Shown here: piece after piece, positions 53,321-64,000 of the stretch
Numbering within the stretch: the stretch's first letter is position 1
Layout: each line of letters begins with the position of its first letter
Source: Acanthosepion esculentum
Lineage: Eukaryota; Mollusca; Cephalopoda; Sepiida; Sepiidae
Assembly: GCA_964036315.1 (NCBI GenBank)
Contig: OZ038485.1
Coordinates: 78,580,960 to 78,644,959 of the forward strand
Length of the DNA stretch: 64,000 nucleotides
Direction of reading: 5' to 3'
Notes under the pieces: model-generated
Seen by the model: the letters and a program-made list of their open reading frames with translations, nothing else
Database searches by the model: none
What the model was told of the DNA's origin: nothing
Translations under genes and position numbers: made by a program

Positions 53321-53929
53321 AAATCAATTCGCTTTTAATAGTCTTGAATACGTGAACAAATGTTAACCGTAGAAGCAACGGCATTCGTTATAAAATTAGA
53401 AGCAGTGTCGAGAAATGTTGCAAGACAGAAATATTCGAATCCTATGCATACATTTGTGTTGGGTGTATTTTCTTTTTTTGTATCTATGCAGGGTTCTGTA
53501 TATACTCAAACTGATTACGTCAGTAAATCCTTTTAATCACACCCAACAACAAAATACTGCAAGGTTGGTAGTGATAATGTCTGACAGTTAAACGGTCAAA
53601 TGTTAACTTTTCTAGTTCGAACTGTGCAGAGAAATAGTCTTTTGTCTCACTGAAGCCGAAACATAATATCGAGACAATTCATGATTCTGTAAAAACTGAA
53701 AAAAAGGGTTTCTCTTTTGTATTACGTCTTAAGAAAATACAGATGACTGACTTGGCCGGAAACCTCCTTTACTGTTGCAATAGAAAAACGTTGATCCACT
53801 TTTCCTCAAACAGGATTTCTTTATCCTTTAATATTTTGTTTTACTTATTATTAATTTATGTGGCCATTCTGGAAATGATTCGTCCATTTTATACCAGTGA
53901 AAAAAAAGTAGCCTATTTAGGATAATGGA

Positions 53930-54100
53930 GTTGAGAATAGTGTAATGGTTATTGGTACAGAAATTGAAACGGCATGTTCAATTTTCTGTCTATTCAGTTT
54001 ATTTCGCTTCGTGTTAATGCCCTTGGAAAAGGCATGAAACCATGTTCCTTCAGTTATGAGTTAAGCAACAGCATAGACTGGGCTCTTTCTTTGTGTTGGC
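53930..54100 (+). mobile_element. tRNA-derived SINE, family A
   Basis: A box 'gtgtaatggttattggta', B box region 'gcatgttcaattttc', body 'cttcgtgttaatgcccttgg', tail 'ccttcagttatgagttaagc' and 'agcatagactgggctctttc'. Same order as 37980-38400 inverted. Confidence 0.6.
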
Positions 54101-54104
54101 AACC

Positions 54105-56885
54105 AGTCTAGAAGGAAAATTGAATTCTAAACAAGCCCGAAAAGGAATAGGATCAGCAGTGATGTGTTTAGGGCCTGTTATGGCTGCAGTACATGTGATT
54201 TTCCTACGATACCAATGGGATGCGAGATGCGTCACATGGCATAGCTTAGTAATGTCAGTACGCTACATGGTACTGCTCTTTTCCTAGAGTTTCTTTCACT
54301 ATACATAAGTCTGAAAAGCTATCGTTTATCAGATCTACTCTACTTACCTGGATTGAGTGGGCTTAGAGTATATCGTTTTTTTTTAATTAGCATATTGCTT
54401 GTAATGATATCATTTGTCTGAAAATGCTTTGGGTTCGACTATTTCATTTGAGCCCTTTTGCCACATATGTAATTGGCTGTCTCATCTTTTCCATACAAAA
54501 GTGACAGGTGTTATTTTTCTATGAAAATAGTGACATTCCTTATTAACAGTAATATTTTCTTAAATATTATTATGAATTACTAAATCCATAGGTATAGAAT
54601 ATGAACTACATTCAGATAGTTTTGAGAATCCTGATATTATATCTGATAAAGATTTATAAATATAAAAATCGGTTAAGAATATTGATCATAAATTTTGTTG
54701 TTTACGTCATATTTTTAATGAATAGGAAGAGAGCACTATATTTTATCGCTGTCGTTTAATGAGTAAGGCCACTGTCGGGTTAAAACAGGTTTCCAAAGAA
54801 AAAAAAGAGTTCGAGTTTCACTGCAGACTAAGTCACGCTGTTTCGTGATTTTTTCCCCAAAAGTTATGATAAAAATGAAATTGAAATTAAGATAGAGATT
54901 CTAATCTAAATCATTAATAAGAAGAAAATAGTTTAAAACAATCTAAATCCTAATATAACGTAGAAATTACGACAATGTTTAACAATCGTGCATGCAAAAA
55001 GGTGTCAAAAAGACGGTTAGTGCCTTGACACCGATATTATTGCATATACTTTTGACTCCCTCGGCAATATTTAAAACGCGATGATTAGAATTCTAATACA
55101 ATCCAAACGCACGAAAGTTGATTTAAACGTTTTCTATGTTCATGAGAATTGACAAAGATATTAAACACTATCTATTAGATTGTATAAAAGCTTTTTTCAT
55201 AAAATTGTAAATAATAAATATTGCATTGATAACAAAGTAGAATAAATAAATATTGACAGAGTAGGAGCAGTAATATACTCAGAACTTTGCAAATGCTTTG
55301 GGTTTACATATTTTGATATTTTGTAGTTCTTATAAATTTTTTAATAAAAAGATTTTTCAAATGTATTTCTTTATAAAAATATTAAATAAATCTTTATAAA
55401 GTGTAAATAATATTAGTATTAATCCAAATATAAACTTTTTTACAGAGCTGATTGATGTTATATTTAACATCTCTACTTCAGAGTTTCGCAGACAAACTTT
55501 TGTGTAATTGTTCGGTCCACTCGTCAGGGGATATCAGTAAATGTCTGTCAGTTATCTAGTTGTCGTTATCTTTATATTAAGTTAAAAAAAAGAATTATGC
55601 GCGTTTTATTGGTGTCACGTTGATTTTTCTTTGTGTGCGTGTTCACATGTGTAGGATGTGTGCGTGTTCACATGTGTAGGATATCGTTGTCATTTCTTCT
55701 TTTCATATTTTTCTTGCTCCCCATACTCTCTCATTATTCCTTTTTGAAAGGTAAATAAATATCGCATTGTATTTGGTTCATATACTTTTATAATCTTGTA
55801 AATAAACGTTTCCGAGGGAGACAAAAGTGTATACAATAATAGCGGTGTCATTGGAATAACCATCCTTTTTGACACATCGTTTTGCGAAATTACATTATAT
55901 TTTAACTATCTTAAAAGCTGCACTCCGTGCGTACTTTTAAACTAGCACCTGCGTAGGGTTAATTTGGCCTCCGTCCCCAAACTAAAGAAACCTCTGGTCA
56001 AGCAATGATAATTTTTAAAAAATAACTGAATTCCTCAATTCACTCTATGGAACTTTAAAACCTCACTTTACCTCTGATTCGGGCTATAAGTCTGATTCCT
56101 TGGTATTTTGACAAAATAAAATGTATTTCCTTAACTCAAAGTTTTGGAAATATTTTAAACTGAATTAACAAAATTTAAATTCAAAGTTTTTGTGTTGATT
56201 TAAACTCAATAGAAATGAAAAACTTAGAATTGGAAGGTTTAACAGTTCCCTCCTCATCCGGACACAAATCCCAGTGCTGGATGTTCAAGCACCAGATCAG
56301 GGGCAGATTTTCAATTTCTGGATTATCCTGATTCCAAAAAGGTATAATATGTAGAATAAGTGTGGCCCAAGTTAGAACGGTTTCAAACACACGGACTGAC
56401 AGAATTTGCCGTTTACTTATTTAGATAGAAGATGATTACATCAAAAATCACAATTGTAAAGTGAATAAACTGTAATCTGTTGTAGTATCTGTTTTCTTAT
56501 GTCCGTGACCTTTTAAATTATATGCTTGTCTGTTATTTTGTTAGAGTCAAAATTTAACTGCATAATATTTAGAAGAAATTCTCTGATAGAACGAAAAAAA
56601 AAGAATCGCCAGTTTAAAATTAAACATGAAAAGATTAATCACCATAAATATCTGCAGTATTACAGAAAACATCTATTTCAACGCTCTTGTCTTGGCAACA
56701 GAATCAACTGTTTTCTTTTCTCCCCGTTCTCCCCCCTACATATCTTTAGCAATAAGTACTTTGATGCCTGCTTGGATAAATTGAGTCATTACTCTCATGA
56801 TAAAATAATATTTCTATTACGGGAATGATGAATGAAAATTTCTCTATTCTTTGAGGATAGACAGAATGAGTACGTGACCTACCCA
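54105..56885. other. mostly unassigned AT-rich sequence
   Basis: About 2.8 kb. An exact 25-bp tandem duplication lies at 55632-55681 ('tgtgtgcgtgttcacatgtg'..). At 55510-55535, minus strand, 'cccctgacgagtggaccg' recalls a hammerhead first box but the second box is GAAC. Frames at 56181 and 56526 have no signature. Confidence 0.45.
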
Positions 56886-56889
56886 TTCG

Positions 56890-57035
56890 TTTTATGTATT
56901 TATCCGCTCGCTCACTCGAACGGAATGTGACACAAGGTCAAGCTTAAAGTGAAAGACCACCGTTACATGGGTTATGGGCAAAAAAAATTCTCATGCCTCT
57001 TCGGCACTTCCCCCTTTTTGGAATTTCTCAAACGC
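56890..57035. repeat. dispersed repeat E, copy 2
   Basis: See 9430. Here 'ggaatgtgacacaaggtcaa' and 'cttcggcacttcccccttt'. Confidence 0.45.
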
Positions 57036-57184
57036 TAACACATTCACTATATTCGTTCTTCCTATTTACCTTCCTGTATGTAAAATAGCGTCTTGTATCC
57101 GTAGGCGGAGTAACATTTTTGCTTCAATGAGATAATTACCACCACACAGATTTAGACAATTCAGAATAAGATTAAGAAAACTTT

Positions 57185-57451
57185 TTTTTAATGTGTTGTG
57201 TCCTTCCAGGACGTGGGCGATTATTGCTGTCCATAATTTCCTGTCTTTTGTAGCTCTTAATAAATATTGTTATCTCTCCTAAACCTTAAACAACCATCTA
57301 TTTATATTTACGCAAGCTTGCTAGGCAGGTTATGTGCTGTATTATTCTGTGCCTCATGCTTTCAATCTGTCCTGTGAGTACCAAATATTCCTAGCCCTCC
57401 CTCGTCAATACGTACCCCAGAAATTTCAAGTGTCTCTTCCTGATGTTAAGT
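57185..57451 (-). mobile_element. RTE-type LINE 3' end, interrupted by a DNA element
   Basis: 'gtgttgtgtccttccaggac' (3' end inverted), 'cccagaaatttcaagtgtct' and 'ttcctgatgttaagt' (inverse of 'LNIRKRHLKFLGY'). Coding sequence continues at 59401. 'taagt' at 57447-57451 is repeated at 59401-59405. Confidence 0.75.
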
Positions 57452-59400
57452 TAGGTACATCCATGAGATCGCTAAAAAAAGAGCCTAGCATGATGAAAAA
57501 GACGCCAAACTTGACGAAAACAAAATTTTGTCGTCTAAATGTTTATGTTATTATTAAGAGGAAAGATCAAAGTTTATTTTAATTATTTTAAAAATGTTTT
57601 CCTTCTTTTTAGAACATTCTCAATTTTGATTTAAAAATCTTTGTTTCTATTTGTATCACCGGAACTAGTAAAATAACATATACAATTTTTAGCACGTTTT
57701 TTTTTTGTATGACACACATTAATTTGGAAAATCTTGCGAAAATAAAAATAATTGCCGGATGTTAATGAAACTTTCAGAAACTATTCACAGATAATCTAAA
57801 TTATTATATGTTTCTTTTATTAAAGTCATGGCAGAAATATTTTTATATTTATTAGCCACCCCATAACTAATTTTATGAAAACTCTAGAAATTCGATCGAG
57901 TCCACTTTAGTAATTACAATAGTTAAAAGCACAAGACTTTGAGGAATGCAAATCATGTTTTTTGTTTTTTATTGGACACCCACCTACCTGAAAATCAGCT
58001 CTGAATTGTAACATACAAAACTCAATAAAACAAAGATTTAATTTCGAATACTTTGCTTTTAGTTGTTATAAATTTGGACAATATTTTCTGAAAGCAAAGA
58101 TTTTTTCGATGAAAACAAATAATTGTATTAAAAATTCATTTATTTCTTTAATTATAATAGATTTTTACATTTAAATTGTTAAAATATTATAAAATTAGTT
58201 AAAAGCTGCATCCATTTTCGTAAGTGTTCTTATGAGATAATTTTTAGCACGTAAATTGTATTGTTTTGACTAATCAGAAGACCCGCAGTAATTAAGAAAA
58301 TGTAATTTTGCGTTTATAATCGGGCTCTAATTATAAGGTACGGAAGACCAAGCAGAATACAATTTAGTTGCGTTATTTGAGTTAAGCATTGTTCTCTGTT
58401 GTTGTCTTTACTTTTGTGAAACACGTGTGGAGAAGTTAATTTGATTTTTCAACTTCAACTGAGAAGGGTACCTACAAGTATTAGTATCATCTTATGAAAT
58501 TTATATGGTGATATTTTTATATTAATCTCAGTTATGACATTTTTTTACACAAATGAAATATCAAAATTAATAATAAAATGAATGGAACTACAAATAACAC
58601 AGTAAAATGTAATGAAGGTACATAAAATTATAGTATTTTATGTACACTTCTGATAAAATTCCATAAGAAAGGTACCTATAAATTAATTAGATACCTTTCT
58701 TATTAAATTTAATCTCACTCTTAACAGTCTTATTTTAATTTCTTTATAATATATTTTCCATAAAGCATCGTAAAGGTGAAAGCTAAGTAAAAAAAACAAA
58801 ACAAAAACAAAAAAACTAACAAACTACAGCGCTGAAAGTTTTCTTTAAAAATAACGAGGTAAATAATTTGTTCACTTAAATCTAAATAACTTCACTTCTC
58901 TCCATCCGTAGAAAGAATTATCCTCACGTAAGCTATCTAAACGTCATGAACATGTCTTTCGTCACCTGTCAAGTGACGCAAAAGGTTATGACCTGCTTTG
59001 TTTTATTTTCAAATTACATCTTTTCGACACAGAAGCTAAGTTTAGCTTGGTTTAAAATATTTTAAATAGACGTAATAATTTCTGATTTTCTTAAAATAAG
59101 TTTTGAAAAAATGATAATTGATTTTTAAAAGAATTTCAAACTTAGATTTTCATTTTTATAAAATGGAAAACATGGTTGTCATGATCGATTATCTGTCAAT
59201 TTTACTGACTCAAAAAAAGAAAAAAAAAAGATTTTTAACGAAAATTTCGGACGTGCTTGGAACGATTAAAAAAAAAATACTCCCCCAAATATTTTGATCT
59301 TTAATAACAAACTTTTAGACAATAAAATTTTGTTTACGTCAAGTTTGGCGTCTTTTTCATCATGATATGCTCTTTTTTTTAGCGATCTCATGGAGGTACC
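57452..59400. mobile_element. 1.95-kb non-autonomous DNA element with ~110-bp TIRs
   Basis: The left end 'ccatgagatcgctaaaaaaa', 'catgatgaaaaagacgccaa' and 'acttgacg' is repeated inverted at the right end ('cgtcaagtttggcgtctttt', 'tcatcatgatatgctctttt', 'agcgatctcatgg'). Similarity extends about 110 bp inward with few mismatches. Flanked by a short duplication ('taagt', 5 bp) inside an RTE LINE. The interior is AT-rich with no transposase; it includes two small hairpins (58618-58645; 58663-58703). The superfamily is unresolved. Confidence 0.85.
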
Positions 59401-59605
59401 TAAGTATAAGTGTCTTTTTGCTTCCATTTTCTCTAAAACTTCCCCGTTGCTCCAATGTTCGGTTCATGCTATTCGGAAAATCTGTATAAACATTTCTTGC
59501 TTCAAGTCTCTTTTTCATCTGTAAGAAGATTGTCTAGCATTCACTGACATATAGGAAAACTGATATCGTAATAGTTCAGTCTTTTCTTCGTTTCTACTTC
59601 ACGGC
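59401..59605 (-). mobile_element. RTE-type LINE, continuation upstream of the DNA element
   Basis: Minus strand: 'ttgctccaatgttcggttca' (WTEHWS-like), 'cttgcttcaagtctcttttt' (KRLEA.), 'attgtctagcattcactgac' (ECWTI). Same copy as 57185-57451. Confidence 0.7.
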
Positions 59606-59663
59606 AACCCCCCCCCCAAAAAAAAAACATTGACAACTTGTCGGCTGAAATTAAACTTGTTTT

Positions 59664-60029
59664 GGGTGCTTGTTTTGTTTAGCGGCATACCAAACTCTAT
59701 GGGCAATTTAATGGCGAAATTTAAATATTTTGTACTCAATTTTATTTTATTTCTTGGAGATAAGTTTTAGTGATACAAGTTTTACTAATTAACCCATAGC
59801 TGTGGGGAGAAGAAGTGGATTCATACCTATTTGCGTGTAAGTAACTATAACGAACCCAACTGAAATTGGAACTCGGCTATCCGATTAAAAATTCAGAGAC
59901 GTTATCAATTACACTATCCGCATATCTTAGTTTACAGTACCTGGTAAGCAGTTACCGACCTAGGTACTGATCAGGCTCGACGTTGCTCGTACAGGAACCG
60001 GTGTTTGACCGTGCTGTGGCCGTCAACCA
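59664..60029 (-). mobile_element. 5S rRNA + tRNA composite SINE with 11-bp target duplication
   Basis: Flanked by 'aaacttgtttt' at 59653-59663 and 60030-60040. Minus strand from 60029: a 5S-like head ('tgacggccacagcacggtca', 'aacaccggttcctgtacga', 'gcaacgtcgagcctgatcag', 'tacctaggtcggtaactgct'), then a tRNA-like head ('gtgtaattgataacgtctct', 'gccgagttccaatttcagtt'), body 'ttacttacacgcaaatagg', 'ctccccacagctatgggtta', and tail 'ttggtatgccgctaaacaaa'. 366 bp. It confirms that 5S and tRNA heads belong to one transcript unit. Confidence 0.85.
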
Positions 60030-60044
60030 AAACTTGTTTTATTA

Positions 60045-61165
60045 ATTATATCCGTCCGTCATTATCTCCCCTCTCTCCTTATGATGCCTTAACGAGTTTT
60101 CTATAGTAAATTGACAGACTAAAATATCACGGTACTTTGTGTAACAGTTGTTCAAAGTGATATCACAATATGCATACACGTTATATGAAGGGATATACAA
60201 TAATATGAGGATAAGGCAAAGTGGAAAACTATTCGATTGCGCGTTCCCTTCCTTAGTGTAGGTGTCCTCAGGTTGGAATGAGACAAAAAGTGTGCTGGAA
60301 TATTGGGAAGAGGTAATAATAATCCTTATCAAATTTTGAGAGTAGAAAGTGTGTTTTTCGTATTGAAGCCACTAACATTTACGGGAATCTGAATGCTAAG
60401 TCACTTCGAGCAGATCAGTTTTTCTCTCTTCATAGGAATACTACACTGTGCTGCTAATATTTCTGCGATGATGAGAGATACGACAGTTGCTAGTTCAGTA
60501 CACTTTCCATCCATTTTTCTTATTAATTCCTCTTTTTCTTTTAAGCAGGCCAACCTTTTTTGAAGTCGAAATTCTGGTCAGATGTGTTTCTGCTAGTGCA
60601 TTTAAATTGTTCTTCTGTTATAGATAATTGCGTGTTTGGAGTCTATTTTAAGTTGTTATTGATATTTCATAGCATGTATTTGTCCTGTTTGTTTAACACA
60701 TCAACGCCTTATCGGTCATTTAATTTTCTTGAGAGATATGAAGTAATAAAAATATGGTATATGTTATTCTGATCTCACAATTGAATACATGGTAGATGAT
60801 ACTCAGCTTTTGAGTATATACAAGTATGTGTGGACATAATTACTAGAGGCTGTGGTATGTATGTTTTATGTTGTAGTTTTGTTGAGGTTATAATTTGGAA
60901 TACCGTCTGATTTCTTTAAAAAATGGTAGGATATTATATAGATTAATATTATGAAAGAGTTCTTTCATGTTGGTTGGTTGATTTTGTTTAGTGGCACATT
61001 TACCTCTATAGTTTATTTAATGCCGAAATCTAAATATTTTGTATGTAATTTTATGCCTTCAACTAGATATTTTGTATATAATTTTATACTTTCAGAGTAA
61101 AGATATATATATTAGTAGATCACAAAATGCATTCAATATCCGTCTATATTTCTGAGATGAGGTAT
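60045..61165. other. mostly unassigned
   Basis: 60970-61040 carries a SINE tail-like 'gtttagtggcacattt' and 'aatgccgaaatctaaatatt' resembling 59690-59740. 36590-36720 and 60755-60880 share 'acatggtacacgatactcag' type text (direct repeat). No gene. Confidence 0.45.
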
Positions 61166-61169
61166 TATG

Positions 61170-61355
61170 TACACTATTTACATAATTCGGACTATCGTCC
61201 TCGTCTCTGTTGTCATATTTATCACAACATTTCGGCCGTTGTACGTTCCGGCCTTCTTCAGGTGGTTGGAATCTCGAACTGAACCCTTTATTTCGCTCGC
61301 TAGGGTAGACTATTTTAGAACAGTCTACGATTGTCCGAATAATGTAAATAGTGTA
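61170..61355 (-). mobile_element. P1 repeat, copy H, with 23-bp inverted termini
   Basis: 61170-61192 ('tacactatttacataattcg'..) and 61333-61355 are inverse with one mismatch. Minus strand: a hairpin 'gtagactgttctaaaatagt' 'ctac', 'aataaagggttcagttcgag', CTGAAGA, a GGCCG/CGGCC stem, GAAA, 'gttgtgataaatatgacaac', 'gacgaggacgatagtccgaa'. The best bounded copy of the family, about 186 bp. Confidence 0.65.
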
Positions 61356-61484
61356 TAAAATGCATTGTTGGTAATTTTAGTACAAAAATGTATTTTTATA
61401 TACTTCTAAAGTTGCTTTGGTTGCCATTTTGTTATAAAAATGTATTGTTGGTCACTTTATTATAAAATGTACTGTTGATCGTTA

Positions 61485-61660
61485 TTTGGGGGTTCACTAT
61501 TTGCCCATAACTGAGACCCTGACAAGTGTTACCACCCGAGTCAGGGTGTACCTGGGGATAACAGCAATTAAGAGTTGGTTTCATGCTCCTCAAAATCTTC
61601 AATCTCCCGATAAGAGGACTTGCTGCCGGATGTATTTTATCGTCATACTCAGGACACAAA
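61485..61660 (-). repeat. dispersed repeat D
   Basis: 'tttgcccataactgagaccc', 'gttaccacccgagtcagggt', 'gtacctggggataacagcaa', 'ttaagagttggtttcatgct', 'caatctcccgataagaggac', 'ttatcgtcatactcaggac'. Full order inverted relative to 16105-16330. Confidence 0.7.
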
Positions 61661-62004
61661 AAAGAAAAAACGTGTAGCGAAATAGTTTTCCATTTTATCT
61701 GATGTCCACTTTTGTCCGTATATTATTCTACGTTCAATTATCACTCATATACATCTATAAATTTACAGAAACATACTTCGAGGACACAAGCCATTAAGTA
61801 ATCTCATAGACTGAGAATAAGTTCACATTTCAAAAATCACTGTTGTGTTAGACCAAGTTAAACTTCATAAATATTTCACATGTTGATTTGCGCATTTAGA
61901 GCTATTTTACGAGATAAGCAATTTTATGAAAGACGAACAAGAAACATATTGAAGTGTAGGATGATGAATATATCTGAAGTATTTTAACATATGATGTAAA
62001 ATAC

Positions 62005-62485
62005 GACACCAAGATCCGAAAACGCATTAGACCAGCGAAGGAAGCATTCCAAAAGCTAAGCAAGGTGACGAGAAACGGAAAAAATTTGTTAGCAGTCAAA
62101 CGCTGATTCTTTCTATGTAATATCCCGACGAATGTGGTTCTACAGAAGGTTACTGAAAATTCCACGAACGAAGCGAGTAAGCAAGGAGGAGTCTTAAAGA
62201 AAATGCCAACAGAAAGAACACTTACGCTCAGAATCAGGAAGAGAAAGATGAAATCCGTTATACACACAATGAAGTGGGGGGGGTCTTGGAAAATTTATCC
62301 CTTGTGGGGCGTAGTGAGGGCAAGAGAGATAAGGCAAAGCCGCGGGCCACTTACGTGCATGTGTAATGAATAGCGGAAGATGGGGACCTTAGCAAAGGGG
62401 AAAATGCTAGGTGTCACAAAGGATAGAAACATACGGAGAGCCATGATAGATTTTTATCTTCTAATTAATGACTGAAAGAAAAATG
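62005..62485 (+). mobile_element. RTE-type LINE 3' fragment, degenerate
   Basis: 'KIRKRIRPAKEAFQKLSKV' near 62010-62070, 'WFYRRLLKIPRTKRVSK' near 62130-62180, 'TERTLTLRIRKRKMKSVIHT' near 62210-62270, 'gagagccatgatagattttt' near the 3' end. Confidence 0.7.
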
Positions 62486-62489
62486 TTCA

Positions 62490-63350
62490 TCTTTTGTTTT
62501 GTTAACCTTCACAACAATGGCGTCTCACGGTTTCACGTTTTAGTTTAAACTCTTGAGTTCTTTAGGAAACATGTTGTCGACTTTATCTTCAGTTCAAATG
62601 CGAAAGTCAAAAATGTCACTCTGCAAGATAGAAAACTATTCTTTTCTGTTCCAACTGACAATATGACGCTCTTAAATCACTTTATTATTTTAAACTAACA
62701 CTCCCAACTTGATAAACAAAAAATAACCAATCGTTTCATGACAACATTTGTGTGAACGGGAGTTGTATCTATTTGAAATGTGTCCGACTTTCCTTCTTTC
62801 TTATTCCAATAAATCCACCTTTTTGGATTGTTTCCTTTTGACATAAGCAAACAGGATTCGTTTTACTTTCAAACGTTAGTGTTAAGTTCATCCCAGGGCC
62901 TTAAGACATAAAAACATGTACACGCTCTCGTACTAAGTGTAGAGTGGCAAAAAGATAAACGCCAGCTAAGGGATTATTACATTTCTCAAAGAAACACTGG
63001 TACAAAAGGTTCTTTTCTTCTTGCACGGGTGTATACTTGTAAAATTCACGATACTTTCGAAGTGTATTATTGGTGAGAAAATAAAATATAAATCCAAGCA
63101 GTGCAGGTTCAAGCACAGAAGAAGGACTTGAGAAATGCGTTGTTCTTTGTTAAAATAGAAGCCATCTGAAGTCAATTAACTGTTATCCTGTTTAACAAAC
63201 CAAGATTACTTCACTCGCTTTATTCGTATATTACTCCATGTCTTCATTTGTGACATATATAAAGATTATATAAATACAAAAAGAGAAACGAAGACTGTTT
63301 CCCATATATAGGTAGGTGTCTCATATATCTATATAATAAAAGAAGCTGAC
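62490..63350. other. no recognisable feature
   Basis: AT-rich; overlapping minus-strand frames of 71 and 69 codons at 62901-63175 have no recognised signature. Confidence 0.45.
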
Positions 63351-63352
63351 AA

Positions 63353-63540
63353 TGTAACTGTAGTTTTTAAGAATATTTATTTATAGTAACTTTAGCGGTG
63401 TCACGGATCTATGATTTTCAATCAAAAGTAAAATTGAGTGAGAAAGATCTGTAGATATGGCACATGTCTTTTGAAAATCATAGAATTGTGAAAGCGCTAA
63501 AGTTACTCTAAATAAATATTCTTTAACGATTCCAGTTGCA
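63353..63540. repeat. ~188-bp inverted-repeat element (MITE-like)
   Basis: 63354-63397 and 63495-63539 are inverse ('aagaatatttatttatagta', 'actttagcg' against 'cgctaaagttactctaaata', 'aatattctt'). An inner pair (63409-63428 with 63468-63484, 'tctatgattttca' / 'tgaaaatcataga') extends the fold. Transcribed RNA would form a long hairpin. No target duplication identified. Confidence 0.75.
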
Positions 63541-64000
63541 ACTTCTTCTTTCCTATATTTTTACTCGTGCAGATATTTTCTTTTGATACATACACACATT
63601 ATTTGTGTGTATGTTTTCGTCCATTTTTCTGATTTCTCGTGGTATTGTAAATATAACTTGTTTAATGTGACTACATTTGGCTTTCATAAGCAGTTATCAA
63701 AGATATGTTTGATTTTGTGCTACACAACTTTCGTCGTTTTTCAAATATCGTATCTTCACGGGTCATGTCAAATTTTAAAGTACCGCGTCTTCTCTCGAGA
63801 ATTTGTGTAGTATCGTTAATTTTTTTTAATTATGAAAAATCTTTATATATGTTGTATCGTTTTCTATTGAAAATAGAATTAAAACATCTAAAGTATTACA
63901 ATATTTAAGTGACATGTGGTAGAATTATATTGTTAAATACGTTTTTAATTTTGTTAAAATGAAAGTCACTGGAGCATATCATCCCTAATTGTAAAAGAAA

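Noticed and set aside
58618..58703. Two small hairpins (58618-58645 and 58663-58703) as separate elements
   Set aside because: They lie inside the 1.95-kb DNA element and are short and AT-rich, so they are likely part of its interior.

Overview
The window is AT-rich animal nuclear DNA with no host gene that I can support. The repeats point to a mollusc, most likely a cephalopod of the octopus kind: many 3'-end copies of an RTE-type endonuclease/reverse-transcriptase LINE, a second Jockey/CR1-like LINE, several tRNA- and 5S-headed SINE families, mariner and Tigger-like elements, and long (TA)n tracts. The taxon is inference from repeat types; no gene or search confirms it. Every longer open frame read here is a LINE or mariner remnant, a translated microsatellite, or has no coding signature. 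The stretch is intergenic or intronic.

Layout. 1-10 kb: one long but dead RTE LINE (1165-3642), tRNA-SINE pieces, large (TA)n tracts. 10-20 kb: a tRNA-headed element ending in a hammerhead ribozyme (10238-10470), a three-unit array of a U2-snRNA-headed retroelement with a 16-bp target duplication (11118-12103), a mariner MITE, a perfect 24-bp hairpin, a 5S+tRNA SINE nested in an RTE LINE (13352-13706), and a Tigger-like MITE nested in a LINE tail (17155-17341). 20-30 kb: two RTE LINE 3' ends in tail-to-tail inverted order (20075-21640), two diverged direct repeats, a hAT-like copy. 30-40 kb: a mariner relic inside one unit of a local tandem duplication (31777-32410), more LINE and SINE pieces, a 30-bp minisatellite. 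40-50 kb: a compound AT minisatellite next to a long hairpin, a deleted mariner transposase pseudogene (42046-42940), and the second hammerhead-bearing tRNA element (42970-43176). 50-64 kb: a cluster of a dispersed CTGATGA/GAAA-box repeat, a 1.95-kb long-TIR DNA element splitting an RTE LINE (57452-59400), another 5S+tRNA SINE with target duplication (59664-60029), and small inverted-repeat elements to the end.

How the parts work together. The LINE families are the presumed source of reverse transcriptase for the SINE-like units, which carry RNA-gene heads (tRNA, 5S, U2). The most interesting system is the tRNA-promoter plus type I hammerhead ribozyme element: two diverged copies keep the ribozyme boxes, the GUC cleavage triplet and a stem I with an internal loop. 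The U2-headed trimer inserted as one unit is the second strongest observation.
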